21,849 bases of DNA from JBHEMT01 sp046262435. Lineage in GTDB: Bacteria > Chloroflexota > Dormibacteria > Aeolococcales > Aeolococcaceae. Below the pieces are notes generated by a model that saw only the letters and a list, made by a program, of their open reading frames with translations, made no database searches and was not told the DNA's origin. Every line of letters starts with the position of its first letter. Position 1 is the stretch's first letter. The position numbers were made by a program, and so were the translations under genes. The stretch lies in contig JBHEMT010000033.1 in NCBI GenBank assembly GCA_046262435.1, positions 1 through 21,849 of the forward strand, in the 5' to 3' direction. Positions 1 through 6,686 of this stretch are shown piece by piece.

Positions 1-518
1 AACCGTTCCAGCCGGCCGCGCACCTCGTCGCTGAGGCCGTGTTCCACGGCTCGCCCCGGCCTCGCCTCGGCACGCAGCCTGGCCGCGTGCTCGCCGACCT
101 CGCCCGCGGCACGCATCACCTCGGCCTCCAGCGTGGTGGTCGCCATCGTCACCACCCCCATGGCGCTGACCATCTCGCGGTGCAGCCGGTCGCTCGTGGC
201 CACCACATAGTTGCCGGCCGACCCGCCTTGCGCTGCCTCGCTGCAGAGCCGCTCGATGACATGGTCGGCCGAGTTGTGGGTGTCCCCGAAGCGGACCGTC
301 ACCGCGCCCACCCGCTGCGGGAGATCCGCGCCCGGGCGGCGGGCGTGGGCGTCGAAGACGACGGTGATCTCCACCTCCCGGACCGCGGCGTAGTCGGCGA
401 GAAGCTCGACCAGCCGCCGCCGCGACGCCTCCAGGCCCTCGCGGAGCAGGACAGCCTTGAGGGATGGCCATCCGTGCACCGCGTTGTACCCGTCCACAAG
501 CAGATGTTCGACCGGCAT
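1..518 (-). CDS. YacP/Rae1-like NYN-domain endoribonuclease, 3' end outside window
   Basis: The first 172 codons are visible, reading MPVEHLLVDGYNAVHGWP from an ATG at 518; the C-terminus lies beyond the window edge. Family hallmarks of YacP-type NYN (PIN-like) nucleases are present: LLVDGYN at residues 6-12 with the first catalytic Asp, ITVVFDAH in the middle, an SADHVIERL segment, and VVATSDRL further on. In Bacillus the homologue Rae1 cleaves mRNA at the ribosome; the role here is inferred from that family. The ATG shares one base with the rlmB stop (TGATG), so translation is probably coupled to rlmB. It is the last visible member of the yacL-ispD-ispF-cysS-rlmB operon, the same position yacP holds in Bacillus. 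The call is firm at domain level; the exact substrate is unknown. Confidence 0.88.
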   Translation of the reverse strand, partial: MPVEHLLVDGYNAVHGWPSLKAVLLREGLEASRRRLVELLADYAAVREVEITVVFDAHARRPGADLPQRVGAVTVRFGDTHNSADHVIERLCSEAAQGGSAGNYVVATSDRLHREMVSAMGVVTMATTTLEAEVMRAAGEVGEHAARLRAEARPGRAVEHGLSDEVRGRLER

Positions 519-1276
519 CAGCGGCCGTGCGCTGACGGGGCCTTGGGCATCGCGAAGCCGCGCTGCCGGGCCACCTCGTAGAGCAGCACCGCGCCCGCCG
601 CACCGGCGTTGAGTGAGCTGACCCTGCCGAGCATGGGGATGTGCGCCAGCGCATCACAGTGGCGGCGGGTGAGCGGCCGCAGGCCTCCGCCCTCAGCGCC
701 GATCACGATGGCCGTTGGCCCGCTGTAGTCGAGCGTGTCGTAGCGGCTCTCGCCCTCCCCCGCCAGCCCGACACACCACAGCCCGCGCTCCTTGAGCTTG
801 ACCAGCGCCCCCGCCAGGTTGGGCACCTGGGCGTAGCTGAGGTGCTCGGTTGCGCCTGCGCTCGCCTTGGCGGCGGCCGGGGTCACCTCGGTGCTGCCTC
901 GTCGCGTGCTGACCACGCCACCAGCCCCGACCGCCTCGGCAGTTCGCGAGATCGCGCCCAGGTTCTGGGGGTCCTGGATACCGTCGAGCACGAGCACCAA
1001 CGCCGGCACCGGTGCCGCGTCGAGGAGCTCGTCGAGACTGAGCGGTGGCCGCGCATGGAAGTAGCCCGCTACCCCCTGGTGATGCTCGGTATGGGTGATG
1101 TCGTCGAGACGGCGGCGTCCGGTCTCCTCGACACTCAGCCCCCGCTCTCCGGCGATGGCCAAGATCTCGCGCAGCCGGTCCTCGTCGCGCAGACCCTCGG
1201 CGAGTACCAGCTTGCGCGCCGGCCGGCCGGCGCGCAGCGCCTCGAGCACCGGGTTGCTCCCGTAGAGGACGTCCAT
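518..1276 (-). CDS. rlmB: 23S rRNA (guanosine-2'-O-)-methyltransferase RlmB (TrmH/SpoU family)
   Basis: The 252-residue protein is a SAM-dependent SPOUT methyltransferase that 2'-O-methylates a guanosine of 23S rRNA (G2251 in E. coli). The N-terminal substrate-binding domain begins MDVLYGSNPVLEALRAG. SPOUT motif 1 is QNLGAISRTAEAVGAGG (104-120) with the catalytic-type Asn105 and Arg111, motif 2 is IVIGAEGGGLR (190-200), and motif 3 is VSSLNAGAAGAVLLYE (219-234), which forms the knotted SAM site. The frame is open further upstream to 1483, but that extension overlaps cysS and is not RlmB-like, so I start at the ATG at 1276, giving the normal family length. cysS ends 7 nt upstream, and the stop overlaps the next gene's ATG. 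Confidence 0.95.
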   Translation of the reverse strand: MDVLYGSNPVLEALRAGRPARKLVLAEGLRDEDRLREILAIAGERGLSVEETGRRRLDDITHTEHHQGVAGYFHARPPLSLDELLDAAPVPALVLVLDGIQDPQNLGAISRTAEAVGAGGVVSTRRGSTEVTPAAAKASAGATEHLSYAQVPNLAGALVKLKERGLWCVGLAGEGESRYDTLDYSGPTAIVIGAEGGGLRPLTRRHCDALAHIPMLGRVSSLNAGAAGAVLLYEVARQRGFAMPKAPSAHGR

Positions 1277-1283
1277 CGCGGGA

Positions 1284-2744
1284 TCAGTTCCCGACGCGAC
1301 GAAAGCGCTGGCCCTGGGCGGTGTCCTCAACCAGAATGCCCAGGTCAGCCAGGCTGTCTCGGAGTTGGTCGCTGCGCGCCCAGTCGCGCGCCCCACGTGC
1401 CGCGACGCGCGCGTCGAGCAGCTCCTGGACGTCTCCATCGAGCACTGCCCCCGACTCGCGCTCGACCAACGGAAAGACGCCAAGGACTGCGTCGACGCCG
1501 TCGAGCACCTCGCCCACGCGGCGGCGCGATGCCTGGGTCACCGAGCCGGCGGCGATGTCGAGCCGGCGGTTGACGGCGGTGACCAGGTTGAAGATCACGC
1601 CCATAGCCCGGGGCAGGTTGAGGTCGTCGTCCATCGCCACCGCGAACCCCGCCCAGGCTGCCTCGGCAGCCGCGGTCAGCTCATCGACTCCTCCGGTCGT
1701 GGGCCCTGCGTTGGCCGCTGCGGCCGGTGCTCCGTCGACTTCGTCGAGCCGGCGGCGCAGGCCTGCCAGTCGCTCCACCGCCTGGCCCGCGGCATGCAAC
1801 GACTCGGCCGAGTAGTTGACCGGCTGGCGGTACTGAGCCATCGCCGCCAGGGCGTAACGCACCGCCGAGGGTTTGGCACCCGCCGCCAGCGCCTCGCGCA
1901 GGGTCACGAAGTTGCCGAGCGACTTGCTCATCTTGTCGCCCTCCACCCGCAGATGGGCGTTGTGGCACCAGATCTGCACGAACGGCTCCCCGGTGGCCCC
2001 CTCGGACTGGGCGATCTCGTTCTCGTGGTGGGGGAAGATGTTGTCCACGCCACCGCAGTGAATGTCGAAGCTCTCGCCGAGCAGGCTCATGCTCATCGCC
2101 GAGCATTCGATGTGCCACCCCGGGCGCCCCCGCCCCAGCGGGCTGTCCCAGCCGATCTCGTCGGGCCCGACGGCCTTCCATAAGGCGAAGTCGCGCGCGT
2201 CCTCCTTGTCGCCGTACTCGTCGGCGTCCACCCGGCCGCTGGCCCCGGTTTGCAGCGACCGCGCCTGGGCGCCACTCAGCCGGCCATACGCCGGGAAGGC
2301 GGCGATCCGGAAGTAGACGCTGCCGTCGGCGCGGTAGGTCATCCCAGCGCCCTCCAGCCGCTCGATGAGGGCCAGCATCTCTGCGATATATGCGGTCGCC
2401 CGAGGGTAGTGCTGCGCCGGGAGAATGCCGAGCGCGGCGAGATCTTCATGGAAGGCGGTGATGTGCGGCGCGGTCTCCGCATCGAGCCCATGGCCTCGAG
2501 CCGTGGCGTTGCGGATGATCTTGTCCTCAACGTCGGTGAGGTTCATCACATGGGTCACCCGCGGAAAGCGATGCTCCAGCCACCGGCGGAGCACGTCTTC
2601 GAAAACGTAGGCGCGGAAGTTGCCGATGTGGGCCGGCCCGTAGACGGTCGGCCCGCAGGTATAGAGGCGCACATGGCCGGGCTCGAGCGGCTCCACCGTC
2701 TTCAGGCCACGGCTCAGCGTGTCGTGGAGGCGGAGCTGGCTCAT
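1284..2744 (-). CDS. cysS: Cysteinyl-tRNA synthetase
   Basis: A class I aminoacyl-tRNA synthetase of 486 residues that charges tRNA-Cys with cysteine in the cytoplasm. It starts MSQLRLHDTLSRGLKTVEPL at the ATG at 2744. LYTCGPTVYGPAHIGN (27-42) carries the zinc-ligand Cys30 and the HIGH-type signature HIGN. HIECSAMS and HCGGVDNIFPHHENEIAQSE supply the remaining zinc/active-site Cys and His residues. KMSKSLGN is the KMSKS loop. The C-terminal anticodon-binding part ends ILVEDTAQGQRFRRV. Length is typical of the bacterial enzyme. A longer frame up to 2825 overlaps ispF and was discarded. The gene sits 7 nt after ispF and 7 nt before rlmB. In Bacillus, gltX and cysE lie between ispF and cysS; here they are absent. 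Confidence 0.97.
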   Translation of the reverse strand: MSQLRLHDTLSRGLKTVEPLEPGHVRLYTCGPTVYGPAHIGNFRAYVFEDVLRRWLEHRFPRVTHVMNLTDVEDKIIRNATARGHGLDAETAPHITAFHEDLAALGILPAQHYPRATAYIAEMLALIERLEGAGMTYRADGSVYFRIAAFPAYGRLSGAQARSLQTGASGRVDADEYGDKEDARDFALWKAVGPDEIGWDSPLGRGRPGWHIECSAMSMSLLGESFDIHCGGVDNIFPHHENEIAQSEGATGEPFVQIWCHNAHLRVEGDKMSKSLGNFVTLREALAAGAKPSAVRYALAAMAQYRQPVNYSAESLHAAGQAVERLAGLRRRLDEVDGAPAAAANAGPTTGGVDELTAAAEAAWAGFAVAMDDDLNLPRAMGVIFNLVTAVNRRLDIAAGSVTQASRRRVGEVLDGVDAVLGVFPLVERESGAVLDGDVQELLDARVAARGARDWARSDQLRDSLADLGILVEDTAQGQRFRRVGN

Positions 2745-2751
2745 CTCGAAG

Positions 2752-3234
2752 TCAGGATACGGAGCCCAGCACCACCACGGCGGACGCGGCGATTCCCTCA
2801 CCCTGTCCGGTGAAGCCCATGCCATCGGTGCTGGTCACGGTCACCGCGATGCTCGCCGGCGAGGTCTGCGCCGCACCGCCGAGGGCGATGGCCATCGCGC
2901 CGAGGTGCGCCGACAGCCGCGGTGCCTCGGCGATGACCACCACCGAGGCGCTCTCAAGGCGCAGACCCGCCTCAGTGGCGCGCCGGACGGCCTCACGCAC
3001 GAAGTCCAGTGAGTCCGCCCCCTGCCAGCGCGGGTCAGCGGATGGGAAGTGCTGCCCGAGGTCACCGGCACCGGCCCCGGCGAGAATGGCGTGAGCCAGC
3101 GCGTGGGCGACGACGTCTCCATCGCTGTGGCCCTCGAGACCACGGTCGTGTGGAATGTCAATCCCGCCGAGCCGCAGCGGCCCTCCCGGGACCAGCCGGT
3201 GCGCATCGATGCCGTGGCCGATCCGCCCGCTCAT
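2752..3234 (-). CDS. ispF: 2-C-methyl-D-erythritol 2,4-cyclodiphosphate synthase
   Basis: IspF converts 4-diphosphocytidyl-methylerythritol 2-phosphate to the cyclodiphosphate with release of CMP, the fifth step of the MEP isoprenoid pathway. The protein has 160 residues, the usual size. GHGIDAHRL (6-14) supplies metal ligands Asp10 and His12. EGHSDGDVVAHAL (34-46) carries the conserved HSDGD loop and the third metal ligand His44. TSTDGMGFTGQGEGI near the C-terminus matches the conserved Thr/Gly-rich segment contacting the CDP moiety. The ATG overlaps the ispD stop by four bases (ATGA), implying coupled translation of two enzymes of one pathway. It is a separate protein, not the IspDF fusion seen in some proteobacteria. 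Confidence 0.96.
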   Translation of the reverse strand: MSGRIGHGIDAHRLVPGGPLRLGGIDIPHDRGLEGHSDGDVVAHALAHAILAGAGAGDLGQHFPSADPRWQGADSLDFVREAVRRATEAGLRLESASVVVIAEAPRLSAHLGAMAIALGGAAQTSPASIAVTVTSTDGMGFTGQGEGIAASAVVVLGSVS

Positions 3235-3908
3235 GCAGGCCCCGGCGCGCTGCCCAGCAGGAGGCGAAGCAGTCGCAGGTCGTGGGGGCGGGTCACCTTG
3301 AGGTTCTCAGGATCACCTTCGACGACCCGCACGCAGGTACCGGTGCGCTCCACCAGGGCGCAGTCGTCGTCAACCAGCCAGCCCTCGGCAAGGGCGCGCG
3401 CGTGCGCATCGCTGAGCAGCTGGCGACGAAATGCCTGGGGCGTCTGAACGCCGACCAGCTCAGCCCGGTCGAGGGTGGCGATCACCTGCCCGCCGGCAAC
3501 CCGCTTGACGCTGTCCACCACAGGTATCGCCGTGGTCGCCGCACCGTCGCGGCCAGCAGCGGCGAGGACGGCTGCAAACAGGGAGGCACCGGCCACTGGA
3601 CGCGCGGCGTCATGGACCACGACCCACTCGGCGTCGGGACACGCGGTGAGAGCGGCGCGGACGCTGTCCTGACGGCGGGCGCCGCCCTCGACCAGGCGCA
3701 ACTCCTGAGCCCGCTCCCCATGGAGCTCGCACAGGGCGTCCCAGCGCTGGCGCGGCGCGGCGATCACCAGAGGCCCATCGAGCTGCGCTGCGGCAACCGC
3801 GTCGAGGGTCCACGCGAGCAGTGGCCGCCCGGCCACGTCCGCCCAGAGCTTGTCCTCCCCCATCCGCTCCCCCCGCCCCGAAGCGGGCAGGATCAGCGCC
3901 GCCGTCAG
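3231..3908 (-). CDS. ispD: 2-C-methyl-D-erythritol 4-phosphate cytidylyltransferase, probable CTG start
   Basis: IspD joins CTP and methylerythritol 4-phosphate to CDP-methylerythritol, the third MEP-pathway step. The first in-frame ATG (3863) gives a 210-residue protein that lacks the N-terminal nucleotide-binding loop. Reading upstream in the same frame gives LTAALILPASGRGERMGEDK, which is that loop, so the coding region must begin before 3863. No in-frame ATG, GTG or TTG exists there for at least 20 codons past the loop. The best candidate is the CTG at 3908, which overlaps the yacL stop as CTGA, the same geometry as the ATGA joining ispD to ispF. That yields 225 residues, a normal IspD length. 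Other recognisable segments are VVVHDAARPV, TIPVVDS-like AIPVVDSVKR, VQTPQAFR and GDPENLKVTRPHDL. The function is secure; the start codon is inferred. Confidence 0.9.
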   Translation of the reverse strand: MTAALILPASGRGERMGEDKLWADVAGRPLLAWTLDAVAAAQLDGPLVIAAPRQRWDALCELHGERAQELRLVEGGARRQDSVRAALTACPDAEWVVVHDAARPVAGASLFAAVLAAAGRDGAATTAIPVVDSVKRVAGGQVIATLDRAELVGVQTPQAFRRQLLSDAHARALAEGWLVDDDCALVERTGTCVRVVEGDPENLKVTRPHDLRLLRLLLGSAPGPA

Positions 3909-5101
3909 CCGCGTACGGCGCGCTGGCCGCGCCCCCTCGGCACCTTGCCGGTGTTGGTGCTGGTCCCCGGCGCGGCAGCCGACTCCTCCGGCGTGCTCGG
4001 CGCGGTGGCGAAGATCATCCGGCCGGACGACGTCTGGAGGACGCTGGTAACCACCGCGTCGATGGTGGACTCCAGGTGGCGGCGGCCGCCCTCGACCACC
4101 ACCATGGTGCCGTCGTCGAGGTAGCCGACCCCCTGTCCGGGCTCCCGGCCCTCGCGGATCAATGCCACCTTGAGCACCTCGCCGGCCGTCGCCGGCGGCT
4201 TCAGCGCCCCGGAGAGGTCGTTGAGGTTGAGCACCCTAAGTCCCTCGGCCTGGGCGAGCCGGTTGAGGTTGTAGTCGACGGTGAGCAGCGCAGCGCCGCG
4301 GAGCCGGGCGAGCTTGACCAGGCGGGCGTCGACGTCGGGGGTGCCGGGAAAGGCAACCTCCACCAGCTCACACACGACGTCCTCGCTGCGGCGCAGGTCG
4401 TCGGCGAGAGCCAGACCGCGCCGGCCCCGCTGGCGGCGCACGGGATCACCCGAGTCAGCCACCTTCTGCAGCTCCTCGAGGACGAAGTCGGCGAGCAACA
4501 GACGTCCCTGGATGAAGCCGGTGCGGGCGACGTCGGCCACGCGCCCGTCGATCAAGGCGCTCGTGTCAAGCACGATTGGCGTGCCGTCCTGACTCGCCGG
4601 TCCCGGGGCCGCGCTGGCGCCCCCGGTCCGGAGCGGCAACGCGGCGATGACATCGTCGAGCACCTGGCGACGCCGGGTGCCGGCGCGGACTCCCACATAA
4701 ACCAGCACGCAGGCCAGCATCGTGGAGATCGCGAAGCCGAGGCCCCAGGGCAGGCTGCCGAGGAGCACGGCGAGCAGGGCCGAGACGGCGAGCGCGACGA
4801 GCAGGCCAATGCTGGCTCCGAGGAGCTCCCCGGGCGTGGCCCCGTCGATCGAATCCTGGAGCCAGAGAAACGGGTCGACGGTGAGCAGGGGCGCCGCCAG
4901 CGCGAAGGCGGCAGCCCCGGCCACCCCGGCGGCGAGCAGGGATGCCAGCGCCAGCGAGGTGTTGTGGTTGAACAGCCCCGATGTGGAGATGATGAAAAGG
5001 CCGTAGAAGATGCCGCCGAGGATCCCCACGGCCGCCCCGAGCAGACGCGCCAAAACGCGCGCCCGGCGGACGGTGGCGACCTGGTGCCGGCCTGTCCTCA
5101 T
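3905..5101 (-). CDS. YacL-type membrane protein with PIN and TRAM domains
   Basis: A 398-residue protein. Four hydrophobic segments (about 17-40, 48-72, 93-115 and 118-140) form the membrane part. A PIN domain begins IVLDTSALIDGRV (176-188) with candidate catalytic acids Asp179, Glu209/210, Asp256/258 and Asp276 (LLTVDYNLN). A TRAM-like RNA-binding region follows (about 296-365) around GQGVGYLDDGTMVVVEGGR. The C-terminal tail is Ala/Pro/Arg-rich and likely disordered. This is the architecture of Bacillus YacL and related actinobacterial proteins. Ribonuclease activity is plausible but not established for most members. It heads the operon through ispD and the downstream genes; its stop overlaps the putative CTG start of ispD. 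A TAGATC hexamer ends 6 nt before the ATG. Confidence 0.9.
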   Translation of the reverse strand: MRTGRHQVATVRRARVLARLLGAAVGILGGIFYGLFIISTSGLFNHNTSLALASLLAAGVAGAAAFALAAPLLTVDPFLWLQDSIDGATPGELLGASIGLLVALAVSALLAVLLGSLPWGLGFAISTMLACVLVYVGVRAGTRRRQVLDDVIAALPLRTGGASAAPGPASQDGTPIVLDTSALIDGRVADVARTGFIQGRLLLADFVLEELQKVADSGDPVRRQRGRRGLALADDLRRSEDVVCELVEVAFPGTPDVDARLVKLARLRGAALLTVDYNLNRLAQAEGLRVLNLNDLSGALKPPATAGEVLKVALIREGREPGQGVGYLDDGTMVVVEGGRRHLESTIDAVVTSVLQTSSGRMIFATAPSTPEESAAAPGTSTNTGKVPRGRGQRAVRG

Positions 5102-5107
5102 CTGCAG

Positions 5108-5113
5108 GATCTA
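5108..5113 (-). promoter_or_regulatory. Weak -10-like hexamer TAGATC before yacL
   Basis: On the minus strand TAGATC ends 6 nt before the yacL ATG (spacer CTGCAG). The last base deviates from TANNNT. The spacing equals that found at radA, uvrB and the DUF151 gene, and no Shine-Dalgarno sequence is visible. I see no convincing -35. A promoter for the yacL to yacP operon is inferred. Confidence 0.3.
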
Positions 5114-5151
5114 AGCACAGGCCGGAGGCCACCACGACCCCGTTACGAACT

Positions 5152-5170
5152 CGGGTCGGGGTCCGACCCG
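5152..5170. terminator. GC-rich perfect hairpin between radA and yacL
   Basis: CGGGTCGG (5152-5159) pairs perfectly with CCGACCCG (5163-5170) across a three-base loop, an 8-bp stem in the 113-nt gap between the radA stop and the yacL start. It lies about 45 nt downstream of radA, where an attenuator or terminator would be expected. There is no T-run on either side, so it is not a canonical intrinsic terminator. It could also simply be a structured spacer. Confidence 0.35.
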
Positions 5171-5214
5171 CGACGATGGCGCGCGCCGCAGGCGGGCGGC
5201 ACGGCGAGGCGAGC

Positions 5215-6609
5215 TCAACGAAGCCGGTCGAGGGCGTCGCGCAGGGTGGCCACCCGGTGGTAGCGCAGGCCGGCGGGGAGCCGTCCAAGGTCGTGCCCCG
5301 CGGGCACCAGGGCGTCCTCCATTCCCACGGTCAGTGCCTCCGCCAGCCGGGTCTCGAGCCGCCGCACCCGGCGAATCTCGCCACCCAGGCCAACCTCGCC
5401 AAGCACCACGCACCCCGACGGGACGGCGACGTCGGACGCCGACGAGGCCACCGCCAGGGCGACGGCCAGGTCATGGGCGGGCTCGGCCAGCCGGATTCCG
5501 CCCACCGCGTTGACATACACATCCCGCTTGTCGAAGGGAATCTTGCCCCGCTTTTCAAGCACCGCGAGGAGCAGGTGGAGTCGGCCCAGGTCGAAGCCCG
5601 AGGCCGTGCGGCGGGGCAGCCCGAAGGCGCTGGTGGCGGCCAGGGCCTGAACCTCCACCGCGAGTGGACGGGTGCCCTCGCAGGCGACGGTGAGGGCGGC
5701 CCCGGGGATCCCCAGCGAGAGTTCGTCCAGGAAGGCCCGGCCGGCTGCGGGGAGTTCGCGCACCCCATCGTCGCTCATCGCGAAGAGACCCACCTCGCCG
5801 GTGGCACCAAACCGGTTCTTGATCCCACGGAGCACGCGGTTGTCGCCATGCCGCTCGCCCTCCAGGTACAGGACCACGTCGACCATGTGCTCGAGGGTGC
5901 GCGGACCGGCGATCGCGCCCTCCTTGGTGACGTGACCGATCAGCACGGTGGGGACGTTGCTGGCCTTGGCGGCGCCGAGCAGCCGGCCCACAGCCTCGCG
6001 GACCTGAACCGGGCTTCCCGGGGCCCCCGGCGCGTCGGCGCTGTGGACCGTCTGGATCGAGTCGATCACTGCCAGGGCGGGGCGCTCGCGGTCGAGGGCC
6101 GCGACCAGGGCATCAAGGTCGGTCTCCGCGAGCACCCGGGTGGTGGGTCCGGCCACGCCGAGCCGCCGGGCGCGCATCGCCACCTGGGCAGCGGACTCCT
6201 CGCCCGCACAGTAGAGGGCTGGAGCCTTCGGCGTTCCGGCCCGCGCGGCCAACTGCAGGGCCAGGGTGGACTTGCCGATCCCGGGGTCACCGCCGAGCAG
6301 GATCAGCGAGCCGGGCACGACGCCGCCCCCGAGCACTCGGTCCACCTCGTGGATCCCTGTGGGGCGGCGCCGGGCATCAGCCTCCGACACCGCGTCGAGT
6401 GGCTGGGACACCGACATGGGCGCGCTCGACGAACGCCCCCCGGGCCCGCGGCCGGCGCTCCGGCCGGGGCGCTCCGCCATCTCCACCAGGGTGTTCCAGG
6501 TCCCGCAGGCAGGGCATTGTCCCTGCCACTTGGGCGTGTCGTTGCCGCAGTCGGTGCAGGCGAACCGGACTCTGGGACGGGACGCGGTGCGGGGTCCGAT
6601 GCTGGCCAT
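5215..6609 (-). CDS. radA: DNA repair protein RadA (Sms)
   Basis: RadA is a RecA-like branch-migration ATPase acting in homologous recombination. From the ATG at 6609 the protein has 464 residues. A four-Cys zinc finger lies at the N-terminus (CTDCG about residues 18-22, CPACG about 32-36). The Walker A motif is GGDPGIGKST (about 106-115) and the Walker B-like strand is LAVIDSIQT. The RadA-specific KNRFG motif is at about 264-268. The C-terminal third is the Lon-like domain (VYVNAVGGIRL, LGEVGLGGEIRRV). A TTG lies one codon upstream at 6612; ATG is preferred because a TAGTCT hexamer ends exactly 6 nt before it. In Bacillus disA follows radA; here yacL follows instead. Confidence 0.96.
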   Translation of the reverse strand: MASIGPRTASRPRVRFACTDCGNDTPKWQGQCPACGTWNTLVEMAERPGRSAGRGPGGRSSSAPMSVSQPLDAVSEADARRRPTGIHEVDRVLGGGVVPGSLILLGGDPGIGKSTLALQLAARAGTPKAPALYCAGEESAAQVAMRARRLGVAGPTTRVLAETDLDALVAALDRERPALAVIDSIQTVHSADAPGAPGSPVQVREAVGRLLGAAKASNVPTVLIGHVTKEGAIAGPRTLEHMVDVVLYLEGERHGDNRVLRGIKNRFGATGEVGLFAMSDDGVRELPAAGRAFLDELSLGIPGAALTVACEGTRPLAVEVQALAATSAFGLPRRTASGFDLGRLHLLLAVLEKRGKIPFDKRDVYVNAVGGIRLAEPAHDLAVALAVASSASDVAVPSGCVVLGEVGLGGEIRRVRRLETRLAEALTVGMEDALVPAGHDLGRLPAGLRYHRVATLRDALDRLR

Positions 6610-6615
6610 CAAGGG

Positions 6616-6621
6616 AGACTA
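6616..6621 (-). promoter_or_regulatory. -10-like TAGTCT, leaderless arrangement for radA
   Basis: TAGTCT on the minus strand ends 6 nt (CCCTTG) before the radA ATG. With the usual distance from -10 to transcription start, the mRNA would begin at or next to the A of ATG, leaving no 5' leader. No Shine-Dalgarno sequence and no clear -35 are present. The element is seen directly; promoter function is inferred. Confidence 0.45.
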
Positions 6622-6686
6622 GTCGGCCGCGGCCGGGCGCCGGGCGGGCCGGTCAGCCACCGGTCACGCGCCCAGGAGCGCCGGCC

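Noticed and set aside
3821..5263. Plus-strand open frame of 480 codons antisense to yacL
   Set aside because: Low-complexity composition, overlaps the well-supported PIN-TRAM gene on the other strand.
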